Source of the DNA: Eutreptiella sp. 'Long Island Sound 2002'
Lineage: Eukaryota > Euglenozoa > Euglenophyceae > Eutreptiales > Eutreptiaceae
DNA length: 64,000 nucleotides
NCBI GenBank assembly: GCA_964036045.1
Contig: OZ038382.1
Coordinates: 83,861,918-83,925,917 of the forward strand
Direction of reading: 5' to 3'
Shown here piece by piece: positions 52,977 to 64,000 of the stretch (its first letter is position 1; each line of letters starts with the position of its first letter). A program made the position numbers and the translations under genes. Under the pieces are notes generated by a model. It had not been told where the DNA came from, did not search any database, and saw only the letters and a program-made list of their open reading frames with translations.

Positions 52977-55900
52977 GCAAAACTGAAGACAAATGGGTGA
53001 GTGCAAACCATTCAATGAGATTTCATGCTTCGAAAGGAAAACTGGTGCATTGTTGCTGGATGGTTGTGTATCACCCAGAAAACGCCTGATTACAGGCGGC
53101 CGTTTCCTGCAAATAATTCTCTGTGCTCCTCGCGGTTTTAGTCCGTTAGAATATCCCGCTCTGTCAACGAGGATGTTCTGTGCTGCTCCCCACCACAGAG
53201 CTATTCTAATGCTCAAGGCTGTCCTCAAGAGAGACATTTTCATACCCGCGTCCGCTTCGTCTGTGGCCAGCTGTTGTGGTTAGAATCGTGAGGACAGCGC
53301 AATGCCATACTCTCATGCGCTGCCTCATGTGACCTGTTATCAGACCTGATTGGCCTCACGATCAAAAATAAAAAAATACAATCCCAGCCCGATTTTGGTT
53401 GCTCTTTGTTCTATTTTTTTCAGGTTGGATTGGATTGGTGAGGCATCTTCCGTCTTTGTCATCGGTGATTGAGCAATTGCTTGGCACTGCCGATCCCTTA
53501 TTGCAACAAACTACTATTGCAACACTGTGACGTGCCCCACTCTTTGGGGCAAGCTCGTCCTATTGGGAGCCCACAGCTGTGCAGTGTACAACAGGCTCGC
53601 CTCCAGATATTACATGCAGTCATAAGCCTGATGCAATCGGACTAGAACTGGCATAACTGCGCACAACTGTTACTACGGCTTGAAGAAGCAGCCGCCGGCT
53701 GTCTGATTCCAGCTTCCAGCCTGTGAAGCTTGAGGAGCGGGTGCTGTGGCCTCGATATTGTTAGAGTTTGCCCCCCCCCCCCCCCGCAAACAAAAGGAAC
53801 GATGAGAAGGCTGAAGCAAATGACAGAAGAAAGATTAAGGAAATTATTCAATTTTAGGTTGGGGCAGCTGTTTTCTGTGCGGCGCCTGCCTGCCCCCGTA
53901 TACCCCAAAGACACGCTCAGCGAATGCAAAAAATCGTTCTGTGTTGACAGGCGTATCAGGTGTCGCCCAACACCGGCAGTAGGTGCTGTGATGATTTGTG
54001 AAGTGCCTTAGACTCCCAGCGGATTCAGATTACGGGTTACAGAAGGTGCGTTTGACGACGAATTTCGTGTGTGCACCAGAACAGATTTTTCTCAGACCGC
54101 AAAGTTTTCCAATGCCCAGTGGAGAAATTTTCTTTGCCATGCACAAAAGCATTGATCAGTCACGCGGTCGAGTAACACAATAAATGGTACCCTGGCCGTA
54201 TGTTACTCGTGGAGTGCTGCCGAGCCTCATGGTCCTGCTGACTTTTGTCGGCCCTTGTACCCCACAAGGTGGTAGAAGGGCTGTAGGCAGTCCAGTGGGT
54301 ACAGGCTTTTGGTGAATTTAAAGCCGACAAGTTGTTCTCGTTGCCTGTTTCTATCCATATGGCCAGTCATCGCATTTCTTGGGGCTGTGGCCAGCCTGGG
54401 ACCCCCCCCTCCCCATGCCCCCTCCCGGCTGTGCGCTACACGCCCCACCCCCGCGCGGTCCACGCAACATCAGTACACACACACCCTGAGAGTATCCCAT
54501 CGCTGATCGGCACGACCATTCGCAGCTTTTCGTAGCAGTGCGCAAACGGATGCCTGGGGGGACGGCAATTCCGCAGGGAGGGGGGGGGGGCAAAGGGGAT
54601 ACTACGCCGGGAGGGGACGAACCAAGAAGCCGAGGGCCTTTGGCAAATCAGGGGCTGCTTTCCGTGTTAGTTTTCTGCGTGTGTCCCTGTTTTTGATGGC
54701 ACACTGTGTCCGTCCCCTTCTCTTCTCGCTGTCCATTAGAGGGCAGTGTCCGCGCTGTCCTTCCTGTCACTGCTCTGCAGAGCGTGTTCCCTGTGCTTCA
54801 AATTTTATTTGGGTTGCGCAAAGGGGAGATGGCGATACCGTTCCCAAAAATTCTTGGGGTTTCACAGGAGGGGAGGCAAGAGGGGGGCAGCAGAGGAGGC
54901 GTTTCTTCTTTGCATGGGCCATGATACCCCATTCCGAAGGTCGTGCCTTTTCCAGGTTGCATCAGGCTGCACAGCCATGGCAGCCCCTGCACCTGAGACC
55001 CAAGTGAACCGTGATGCCTGCTGTATGTGGGTGTGGCAGGTGCCTCCAAGAGAAGAGCCTTACAGCACATCTTCTTTTCATTTCCGTGTGAGATCGTGCA
55101 TCTCAATTGTGCTGTCCGTGGCCGGTTGCGCTCTCCGTGTTGTCATTGCCCTACTGGGCGCCTGGGATGGCACCCATTTTGCCCACCACAGCCCTTTCTT
55201 GAGGCATAGCCTGTGCAAAATTTGTGTCCACCTGAAGTTTTTGCCGGGTGCGTGTCTGTGTGAAACAAGTTTTTTACTCAAGAAGAAATATTAGTGCAAT
55301 GGTCCATACGGTTTCTTGGAAGACGTGAATGTCTGCCAATTCAGCTAACCGCCAGTTCCAAACCAATTTGGGTCAGGCCACCATCAATCGTCCCCCACCG
55401 CCTCGTCGTCGAGATGATGGTGGTGGAGGCCGCATGGGGGTCTGATTCTGGGCAGGTGATCTGTCCGCATTCTTCCCCAACCCCGTTCCGTCTATATGTG
55501 ACCCCCCGTCAGAGTGCCTGCAGGGATACGGCTTTTTCTTCTTTTTTGTTCTGTTAAGGCCACCCTTCAGGACCGCCCGATTTACATTCCGACTGCCGTC
55601 GGTTACCTTCCAACCGCCATCGGTTATTGCGACTGATGTCGGTAGCTGTTCCCCTCCGACGCTGTCGGTTATCCTCCAATCCCCGGCTGGGTGTTGCAGG
55701 CATCTCCAGGATTGATTTTTGTTGTTGGAGAGCACTGTGCCTCTTTCCACTACCCCTCAGTCAACAGTATGGGATATTCTCAGGCCGTATGTAGCCTTCG
55801 CACGCCCTACATTTGCGCACGGCCAATCCGCGCCCCCCCGCCCCCCCGAACTGACGTTTAATTTGGATGCCCTGGGGTCCGCACCACAGGCAATACCGTG

Positions 55901-58900
55901 CCCAGCGCTGCCTGGTGGGACGCTTTGTGGGTGGCCTCCTTGCGGCCCATTTGCTGATTAAAAGTGTGAGCTCTCCCTTTCAGCCCCACATTCCTTCCTC
56001 GAAACCCCCTGCTAACAAGATCGTGTGTCGTGTCACCCTCCCATTGCCCCCCTTCCCCCCGCATCACTGCCCGCTTCCCGGCTGCATGTTGCGTGCCCAT
56101 GCCCCACAGCCACGCATTGCGCGCGCTGGTGGAGGGTGCAAACTGAGCGGTGGCACAGGTCCCCGGGCGGCTTGAATGCCAGCGCTCCACACATCTCCCT
56201 GGCCGAAGCCCTGGCTTAGTCTGCCACTGTTGACCATCCCTGTCCCCTTCGCTTGCTCCCTGCCCCAGTCCTGATCCTGCATGCTCCCTCTGGCTTGAAC
56301 CACATCGGCCACAGGTACAACAATACTGAAGGACGATTGTTCTCGACCGGGGCGGTGCGTTCCGGTTTGCACACCTGAGTACTGACCGATGCCTGAGTAC
56401 TGACCGATGTGTGACAGCCATTGTGTGAGGGTGCAAGTTGAAGCTCCCGCTGACAATCTTCATTGCAGTGTTGGTGTGAGGTTGTGCTCTCCTGGCTAGC
56501 CCTTCCCCTCTCCTTCCCGCATTTCCCTTGCGGTCAACCCCTCCCAAAGTGTCCTTACTACCCCACGTCCGATGCCGTTCTTGTCACTTCCCTTCCCCTC
56601 ACTGTGTTCCACTCGTATGTCACCTGCTGCACGTGCTGATCGTTCCGGTTTTTTGGCGAAGCCTCCAACCTCTGCCTCTGAGCTGAGGGATTCCATCTGG
56701 CTAGTTGTGACTGGCAATCCAGCCTCCTTGTCTGTGTGGGCTCATTGTGCTCTCATTGTGGCACGTGACTCATGGAATGGAAGGCTGGGGCAACAGAGAA
56801 TGGATGTGGATGATCCGATATTCAATACATACACACCACACACTACAAAGTTGCCCATTTTCCTGCTTCCGTTCTTCTCACTTCTCCACCAATCTCCCCC
56901 TCCCCTTCTCTGTTCCTCCTGCTCCCCCTCACCATTTTCTCTCAGATTCAGTCACTCTGTCGCTGTGCCAAGAGGTCAAGGTACGCTGAGCGCAAGACGC
57001 CTGCAAAAAAAAAAAACAAGCTGCTGAAAAATGGGGGTTGGATTGTGCGGCGTTGACCATCAGCTGTGTGTGCATGTGGTCATGATGGCTGCATTCAACG
57101 CCTGCAAAAAAAAAAGCTGCTAAAAATATGTGTCAGGCATGGAGCGCTCAGCATTACCCACCAGCATTGTACACAGGATATTATTGCTTCTAGCCACCCC
57201 CACCGATTCCTGCCGTTTTATATATGTGCTATCTGTGCTAAACAATTTCACTTGGGCTGCATTACTGCAACATATAGCGGCGTCTTGTGGTGTGCCAGAA
57301 ACGGCTTGATGCTGTGGTATAAACAGCACCGGCTGCTGCATCTTTGTAGGCAGCTGTGGTTGGAGCAAGAAGGTGTATCGGGCAGGGACATGCATAAAAC
57401 GTCAGACCAAAGCCTCCATCGTCCGGGCTGTTTTCCGAGGTATGGCCGATTTTTTGGTCAGCGTCTTTGGCTACAGTGGGTATTGGACGTGCAAAGTGCA
57501 GCGGAGGTGCTAAGGTGCCTTTCTCTCAGTGTGACAAAAACAGAAACCAGATGTTTGCTCTGCGCTTTCGGCATTGGTTGACATTGCCCATCCCAGTTGA
57601 TTCTCCCACACCCCAGAACGGGATGCCCAGTTTGGCCCTACTGTCTCCCACCCTCTTCCATTTCCGGTGTTTCTCTGGGCAGAAGGCGCTGTTGTGTCAG
57701 ATTTCATCAGGAGACTGCTGGATAGTGCGTCTCATGGGGACGCTCAGTCACGAATTGCATGGAGGTCTGCTGTCCCCGAAGGTGGAGCACACCCACAAGT
57801 CTTTGGTGCTCGGCATGAGCATGGGCCTTGGTGGTGTTGTTCATATCCCGTGCATCCTTGTCAAGCATCCATGTCTGCCCGCACCCCAGTGCCCTCTTGG
57901 TGCGCGCTGTAGCACGGTCTGTCCCTTCAAGCAGCAGGCAACGAAAGGTAGACAGAGGGGGGGGATTCATTCCCGCCACCTTGCACTATAACACTGGGTG
58001 CGGGTTCGGGACTAGGGCTGGCCTTCACCAGAGTGGACATACCTATAGACGCTCCCTGGACCCATTGGCCGCGAACAAAAAAAAAGACCCCCCCCCCCCA
58101 AGCCCCCGACCCATGTGGTCACCCCCCCACCCCACCCCACTCCTGACGGTTCGCCCTTGCGCGTTCAGCTCCGGCCTTCTTTGTTTTGCAGAGTCAGGCT
58201 GAACCGCCACATGCACGTGTCCCGTGACCTGCACACGTGTTGGGCCGGCACCGTCCATTTTGAAATGCAGCCCTTGTGAGGGCTGACTGAGTATTGTTAG
58301 ACACGGTCAGCCCGCGAAAAAAAGTACAAGCGACGATCCAATTTTCCTGCATTGAAATGAATAAGACCAAGTCTCCGTGTTCTGAAACATGAAGCCCCCT
58401 CAATTCAAGTGCATGATGCGCTTCAATGTCCCGCCCTACTTCCCTCGCAGGTACAACCCATACCCGTCCATCCCCCCTTGCCTCCTGACATATGGTGCTC
58501 AGAAGGTGTCTGCCCCACAACGGGTTCATGTGATCCGCAGAGCTGCTGGCTGAACGGCACAATCTCGCCTGGCATCAATGCGTCAAATGGCCCCTGCGTG
58601 CACCGCGGTTCAACACATCATTGGCAGCACCTGCCAGGCGGTTCTTTGAGGAAGGGCTTGCTGCAGCCTCTGTTGGGTCTGCCAGGCAGTTTTGGTCTGT
58701 CGGATTTGTTGCTCGCAACACCCTTGGTCCTCACAAGGGCATCCATCCCTTCAAAATGGTCCGTTGTGCATGCATTTCTGACCTTGGAGGGTTTGCGGGC
58801 ACAGTGCTGTTGATTTTCAGGCTTCCACGGGGCCTCCTTGCACAAGCCTCTGTGTTACACACCTGTGCATGCGGTGGCCATTCACCTCGATGCCCCCCCC

Positions 58901-59030
58901 CCCCCCAAGATTGATTCTCCTCCATAGATGGGACATCTATTGGCAATTTTGGAACTGCCTCTTGTTGCGCCATCGTTGTTGCTATTGTGGCCGCACGGTC
59001 CTCCACCTCAGATACAGAATCACTATTACT
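52977..59030. other. Long stretch without a resolved gene
   Basis: C-rich and simple-sequence tracts (C14 near 53770, G10 near 54580, C9 near 58090) are mixed with short frames. A protein-like piece near 58545-58690 (ERHNLAWHQCVKWPLRAPRF, then ARRFFEEGLAAASVGSARQ) lies after an acceptor-like TCCGCAG and may be an exon of the same intron-rich kind as 50939-52976. Near 57000 and 57105 the motif CGCCTGC plus an A-run plus GCTGCTAAAAAT or GCTGCTGAAAAAT is repeated. I see no RNA gene or known domain. Confidence 0.3.
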
Positions 59031-59037
59031 TGAATAA

Positions 59038-59341
59038 GGGGGCGTACCGTGCGCTGTGCGCACGCTGTGCGAAAAGTTGGCTTTTCTCCACCACCGGGAG
59101 TTCGGTAAGTTCAGAAGATTGAAAGGACGTCATTGAATGGCTGCAGCAGTGGACGGGGCTATAGGGGGCAGAATTTAGGTCCCTGGGACCCATGGCAAGC
59201 ATCAGATGTTTGAATTTTTGAGTTTTGAATTGATTGTGCATGATTCCGCAGGTGGGTGGTTTTCAGGGTTGTTACCTGGATAATCACCGTAATAATTGGC
59301 GCTGTGCCCGCGCTGTGCCCGCGCTGTGCGAAAACGCCCCC
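59038..59341. mobile_element. MITE, Tourist-like (PIF/Harbinger), 304 bp
   Basis: Ends GGGGGCGT (59038-59045) and ACGCCCCC (59334-59341) are perfect inverted repeats and are flanked by TAA on both sides (59035-59037, 59342-59344), the three-base duplication typical of PIF/Harbinger insertion. Inside each end are GC-rich repeats (GCGCTGTGCGCACGCTGTGCG left; GCGCTGTGCCC units right, quoted in part). No coding capacity. Confidence 0.65.
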
Positions 59342-59344
59342 TAA

Positions 59345-61500
59345 CACTTCGAGGACATTGCTGTGGAAGACCCCGATGTAGATGATGATGAACTTGTTTC
59401 ATCTGCAGATCAGCCCCCTTCTGATGAGATATCGGATTCTGAATCAATGACCTTCGGACAGAGGTGACTGCCATGTGTGGCATGAAGGTGCATGTGTGGC
59501 AGCTATGCACAGGCTCAGGTTGGGGCAAGGGCATATGAGGTCGCTGTCAGCGGGAGGACTGTGCACCTTGTGCACCCTCAAGATGGTGTAGCAGGACGCG
59601 GAAGTATGCAGTGCAAGGTGCCCATGAAGAATGGCCGAAGATACGGTCGCAACGCTCGCATCCGAGGTTGCAGTAGAATCTTTTCGGTCGTGTGTTGATG
59701 GTGGACTCGAGCTCTCATTGGACACATCCGCGCACATGCCTGTGTGTGCGTAGGTACCCACCAATTTGCCTAGCTCCCCATACGCAACATGCATGCATGC
59801 ACCCACTCATATTGATGATGAACGCTGCACAACAAAGATTTGCCGATGCTCTGAATCCGCAGCCACAAACATCCCATTGACAATCCCAGTGACATGATTC
59901 TGCAGGGTCCGCTTTGTGCATGACGATCTGTCACATGTCGCGAACAGATTTTGCTGCATGGTTCTGAATGCTGTTGTATGATGCAATTCCCAATCTGGAT
60001 GGATGTGGTATTCAGTCTGCACATTATCCCATCTTAGACATGTCTGGATGTGAGGGACAACGCCCTAATTGCCCTTGTTTTTCGGGCATTGCCCCTCTGT
60101 ATCAGGGTGTGGTCAGGATGTTATCCAGATCTTTTGGTGATGTGTGCCCCTGGGTTTCTGGGGAATGGTCTGGTTTGGGGGCATATGCGCCTGATTTACT
60201 GCCCATGTACATTCCCAGCTGTTTTGGTGATCCTTTGTGTATTATCAGGTTTCACAGCGATGCAAATAGGTCCTATTCCCTTGATGCCTCTGCTGTTGAT
60301 GATTTGCTTCCTGCAGTTCCTCCCAAACATTTTTCCAGGTTTTGCTTGAAGACACAAATTTCCATCCTCTGCTGGTGTGGGGCAAAGGTCTTGCACCAAC
60401 AGTGCAGGCTCACAAAGATATGCATGCATACGCACATCGTCTGTACACTGTCTGCACGCTACCGTTGTCTTGTCCTACCATACTGTCCACACACTGACCA
60501 ACCACACTAACCTCGCATTGGCTGATCGCTGTGCTGTTTTGTGACACCAGTGTGCTGTCCTTCAGGCAGCCCTGGGTACTTCGAGACAGCGTCAGTCAGT
60601 TTTTGAGCTTTGTTCACTGTCCAATGGTTTTGGACCAGTGCACAGTAGCCGCAGTGTACTAGTGCTCAGTGGAGTTGCTGTCTTGCTTGTGGAGGTGCTC
60701 TTACACTGGGGCAGAAGGGGATCTGGGTGGCCACAACACCTGCACCTGTGTTGAGGCCGCTCTAGACCTGTCGTGTGCAACACATTTCAGGCATACTTGA
60801 GCAGCTTGTGCCCTGTGTGTTTTCTGGGCTGTGTGTTGGGTGGTTGACTGCAACCGTTGATGTTGCCAGGGGTCTGCGAAGAGTTTTGCCACAGTCAGAA
60901 ATTCCACGTTTCTCTGCTAGAATGTGGCCATGGTTCGGCTTCATGGCCTGCTGGTGAGGACTCTTCTGCGTGGATGCTATTCATATGCTTGCCACCATGC
61001 CAGAACGCAGTCCGATGGCATTAGCAGCAAACTCCTACGTTGCCAGCACGCTTTCATGTGCTCTCGCTGTCTGGGGCAGACAGCATCATCACATGGGCTG
61101 ATGTGGAAGGGCACAGAGTGTGAATTTCTGAGACATACTGCTGGCTGGCAGTGTCTACCCAAGAGACCTGTCACAGGAGTTAGGTAGCAATTCAGAAGGG
61201 GGTGGGGGGCATTGTGAGGAGACTTATGGATGTCAGTTTTGAGTGCCAGACACTCTTGCACTTGATGGCACCTTGCATGGATGGTGGAGATCTGCTGGTG
61301 CCCATTGCTTGCTGCCCAGAGCCAGACATCAGTGACTGCTTAGAACTCTTGCACGGTGTTGGAGATCTGCCGGTGATCTTCAGTTGAGACTGTGCCGGTG
61401 CCGAGAGCCAAGTGCACCGTGCTATTTCCGAAGTATGTAGCCTTTATCCAGGAGAATATAGGGGGAACGTTAGCGCGCCGGGCGCGCGCCGGGCATCTTT
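59345..61500. other. No secure gene
   Basis: Short frames only, some bounded by acceptor- and donor-like sites. Two related motifs, GGTGGAGATCTGCTGGTG near 61283 and GTTGGAGATCTGCCGGTG near 61358, show a local duplication. A GC-rich palindromic run (GCGCGCCGGGCGCGCGCC) lies near 61472. Confidence 0.35.
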
Positions 61501-61508
61501 TGTGACCC

Positions 61509-61808
61509 GTGCCCTACCGGTGGACTGTTGCCGTTGATATGTTGGGCAACATTATATGGATTTGCCCCTTGGCCCCCGGGACATCAGCAGATGTTTTGAT
61601 TTGGGATGGGTATGGGATGGGTGATTTCTTTGATTTCGAAGTTGGGGGCCATGATGGTGCTTATAAGGGCCGGATTCATGTCATTGTGCCATTCATTGGA
61701 AGAAAGAATGGCACTTTGACAGCCCGCCAACAATGTTACAACGACGTGCACGTGTGGTACAGGGCACGCATTGAGCAGCTGTTTGCTCGGTTGTGGCACG
61801 CAAGATGA
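61509..61808 (+). pseudogene. PIF/Harbinger transposase fragment (DDE_4 nuclease, C-terminal half)
   Basis: A 99-codon frame with the layout of the Harbinger-type DDE domain: VAVDMLGNIIWICPLAPGTS then ADVLIWD, GHDGAYKG (a catalytic Asp and the conserved YKG), IVPFIGRKNGTLT, and RARIEQLFARLW (catalytic Glu). The usual first Asp block upstream is missing from the open frame, which has only ~30 usable bases 5' of the ATG. It is therefore a fragment or a single exon. The stop at 61806-61808 cuts the domain shortly after the Glu. It lies 2.2 kb from the Tourist-like MITE, and the same family could have moved it. Confidence 0.8.
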
Positions 61809-61829
61809 GACAGAGGATGAGGCAGAAGT

Positions 61830-62189
61830 GTGTGTGTTGTGTTGCCAGGACGCTCCACCGTCGCAGTTTGTGATGAGTGTAAGGAGCACTATTGTACTGA
61901 ATGTATTGACACCCACACTTGTGGGACCAATGTTATGATGCAGCTCTACTGTTCGCGATACCTCAATAACGCCTATCACTTCTACTGGAGATCGATGCAG
62001 TTGTGCACTCCTAACCCCCCGTTCTCCCAACTTGCTAAGGTGTTGACCAAGATCGCCCTTAAAGGAGCGAGAGTGGTACTGTGTACCCCAGTTTGCAACT
62101 TTCTTGAGCTGGGGCAGTTTGGGTCACCTAATTCTAAGGGCGTTTCCAAGGGGTGTGCTTGGGGGCTCTTCGGGGGGGACATAGTCTAA
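61830..62189 (+). pseudogene. Fragment with zinc-binding-like start and NPPF motif
   Basis: A 119-codon frame. The N-terminal part has CDECKEHYCTECIDTHTC, a paired Cys/His pattern like a small zinc domain. The second half has YWRSMQLCTPNPPFSQLAKV followed by ALKGARVVLCTPVC, a pattern seen in the methyltransferase-like domain of DIRS-type retroelements (Asn-Pro-Pro-Phe, then a helix and a hydrophobic strand). The halves may be separate pieces joined by chance. The C-terminus is Gly/Ser-rich and probably not native. No complete domain is present. Confidence 0.35.
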
Positions 62190-62880
62190 AAGTAGCGCGC
62201 TGGGCAAACATTCCCCCATAGTAGTCAGCACTCACCATTCAACCCCCAAAGACCTTAGTTAAATGTTTCCCTGCATTTATTCTTGGTTACCGCGTACTGT
62301 AAGCCCAATACCACATTCCCCCATGGGCTCTCCACCGCAGTATTTAGTAGTCAGGACCAGGTCATGATCAGTTTCCAGCATCCAGTAATCTGTGTACTGA
62401 AGTTGGTTGCAAGGTATCTTGGTCCCAGTACATTGGACTCAGTCTCTGGGACGCAGTTTTAAACTTCCCAGCTGCAGTCCTTGCTATTCGCCCTTGACAC
62501 CCAGTACCCAGGCTGCCCTCTAATGCTTTGTGCTTCTTATCCTCCTCAATTCGGAGTTCAGAGGTCAAGCACAGAGTTGGTCTGAGCTGGTGCATTGATG
62601 TCTGAGCAAAGAGTGCAAGGCAGAGCGATGATCCCATGCACACAAGGGCAAATGGGTTTGCTTTAGTCTCTGCAACTGAACATTATGCTAGATTTGATGG
62701 ATTTCTGAAGATATGATGAAGGTGATCTGTTGTTTTTGTTCTGGTTTCATGCAAAGGGTTTGCAGGGAGTGCTACTGCACTGAGGCAACCCCCCTACGCC
62801 CAACCCTCTGGCAAGATGTTTTATGGTACAGTTCAGGCTGGTCGTGGTTGCAACCCCCCCGGTTGGGCTGGTGTCAAGCG
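62190..62880. other. No gene recognised
   Basis: Short shadow frames only; no repeat or RNA structure noticed. Confidence 0.4.
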
Positions 62881-62900
62881 TAAGTGGCTTATTTTTTTTT

Positions 62901-63130
62901 TTTGGCGTAAGTCGCGTGTGGAAAAAAAAACTGAAAAATGTATGATACACGAATTACGCTTTTTTTGCGACGCGACCTACGCCAAAAAAAGAAAAATACG
63001 CGACTTGCGCTTTTTTTGATACGCGACCGACGGCAAAAAAAATAAAATAAATAAGCGAGTTACGCTTTTTTTTCTTATAAAAAAGCGAGTTACGCTCTTT
63101 TTCCTTATAAAAAAGCGAGGTACAAGATAT
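62901..63130. repeat. Inverted repeat and short tandem repeats
   Basis: TTTGGCGTAAGTCGCGT (62901-62917) pairs with 62970-62986 with one mismatch. Right of it, units of about 33 bp built from AAGCGAGTTACGCT, a T-run and CTTATAAAA repeat two to three times (63050-63120). Rich in homopolymers; no coding function. Confidence 0.7.
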
Positions 63131-63212
63131 TTTTTTCCGAAGAACAGCCTTTAAGGAAAGCCCCAAGAGGCCTTTTTGCCCCGGCCGAACGTGGGCCATA
63201 TCTACCCCCCCC

Positions 63213-63505
63213 TTTTTGGGGATCGCCGAGACGGCAGGGGTTACGCAGCAGTTCCGGCCCTCCTTTGGGCACCATTTCTGACTTTGCCCCCCGCTCTGAA
63301 GCGGTGGGGATCCCCGAGATGGCAGGGGTGAGGTAGACACTTTGCCCACTTGTGGGCCACTTCTGATTTTGCCCTCCGGTCTGCAGTGGTGGGGATCCCG
63401 GATACGGCAGGGGTGGGGTAGCCATTTTGCCCACTTGTGGGCCACTTCTGATTTTGCCCCCCGCTCTGAAGCGGTGGGGATCCCCGATACGGCAGGGGTG
63501 AGGTA
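63213..63505 (+). repeat. Tandem repeat, 85-bp unit, about 3.5 copies
   Basis: GCGGTGGGGATCC or a close variant begins at 63301, 63386 and 63471, with a more diverged copy near 63216. Each unit contains CGGCAGGGG and, in most copies, TTTGCCCACTTGTGGGCCA. Minus-strand frames across it give a repetitive Pro/Gly/Lys protein, an artefact of the repeat. Confidence 0.9.
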
Positions 63506-63511
63506 GTTAAT

Positions 63512-64000
63512 AGTGACGATTGTGAAGTGCTCCATTGGTTTCTTTGTGCCATCGACTGCAAAGTCCGACTATGGGCCTTCAAATTCCACATTTGGGAGCC
63601 ACTTTGTGGTACTTCTTTGGTCCGCCCAATGTTGAAGCGCCTCCAGTCAAAGGGTGTTGCCGCACATGCTCGGGCTTTTGGTTTTCAAGAGGATGGTTGG
63701 TCATGTGGCTATCAATCGCTGCATCTTTGTGATGAGGTGGCCAACCAAAGGGGAAGCCTGGACGATGTTGTTGTTACACGTTTGCCGAAAGGATTCATCA
63801 AGGAAGCACTGCGCATCATCAATGCGGATCGCTCCGTCCGAGTCCCCGGCACCATCCCGGAGAATGGACGGGATAAGGAGTTGACTTGCTGGAAGCCCGG
63901 AGAATCTCCTCCTCCGCCAGCCTCCAATCTTGAGTCCCTGCCCCCATCTACTTCCCCCCTCCTTTTCGATGAAGAGGATGCTCTTTCGGAACCCGAGGGC
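63512..64000 (+). CDS. Ulp1/C48-like cysteine protease, partial (runs off window)
   Basis: The frame is open from 63470 (after TGA 63467-63469) to the window end; credible protein starts about 63512, perhaps at an exon start after a GAGGTAG acceptor-like site. LHWFLCAID carries the catalytic His (codon 63533-63535), HIWEPL is in the place of the usual Asp-Pro, and FGFQEDGWSCGYQSLHLCDE holds the Gln and the nucleophile Cys (codon 63704-63706). This order, His, acidic, Gln, Cys, is that of SUMO/ubiquitin-like proteases, which also occur as domains in several transposon families. An acidic, Pro/Ser-rich tail follows. The start, any N-terminal domains and the stop are outside what can be seen. 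In a window this rich in elements it may be transposon-borne. An internal ATG at 63629 would miss the His. Confidence 0.7.

Noticed and set aside
63213-63505. CRISPR-like array
   Set aside because: Whole 85-bp units repeat without unique spacers, and the context is eukaryotic.
62954-63535. 193-codon minus frame with repeated Gly/Pro/Lys blocks
   Set aside because: Created by the 85-bp tandem repeat, whose length is not a multiple of three, so each unit is read in a new frame.

Overview
The window reads as repeat-dense nuclear DNA of a eukaryote with a large genome. Evidence is GT-AG introns inside coding frames, chromodomain LTR retrotransposons, a LINE with endonuclease, reverse transcriptase and RNase H, and DNA transposons of the pogo, FAR1-like MULE and PIF/Harbinger types. 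An alga or another protist is my guess; the sequence alone does not fix the lineage. No bacterial operon, rRNA or secure tRNA is visible, and no secure host housekeeping gene. Most coding sequence here is mobile DNA, much of it decaying.

Layout. 1-2.5 kb: G/T-rich, repeat-built DNA with no convincing gene. 2.5-3.2 kb: a coiled-coil ORF on the minus strand. 4.3-13.0 kb: a full-length but broken LINE on the plus strand (ORF1, then ORF2 with AP endonuclease, RT, RNase H and a Cys-rich tail). 13.0-16.0 kb: a very GC-rich, proline-rich two-ORF segment ending in tandem repeats and an A-rich tract. 16.75-17.55 kb: a second copy of the LINE 3' end. 18.4-19.6 kb: repeats and palindromes. 19.7-22.6 kb: a decayed FAR1-like MULE transposase (minus). 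22.6-44.2 kb: a nest of elements. The outer one is a pogo/Tigger-like transposon bracketed by a 29-bp inverted repeat. Its gene is cut by a 13.15-kb chromovirus (minus strand, 2.36-kb LTRs, TSD ATGG). A second, uncharacterised block lies between catalytic Asp1 and Asp2, and that block is itself cut by a 3.1-kb chromovirus deletion derivative (TSD TTGAT) that keeps only integrase and chromodomain.

44.2-62 kb: mixed sequence with candidate small exons of spliced gene(s), the best at 50.9-53.0 kb, plus a Tourist-like MITE (59.0-59.3 kb) and a PIF/Harbinger DDE fragment (61.5 kb). 62.9-63.5 kb: inverted and 85-bp tandem repeats. 63.5 kb to the edge: a partial Ulp1/C48-type cysteine protease frame that runs out of the window.

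How the parts relate: the insertion order is readable from target-site duplications and interrupted frames, and the premature stops in unrelated elements are mostly single-transition changes, which suggests mutational decay of repeats. The least explained items are the GC-rich two-ORF segment, the extra domain between protease and RT in the large chromovirus, the block inside the pogo gene, and the Cys-rich spliced gene.
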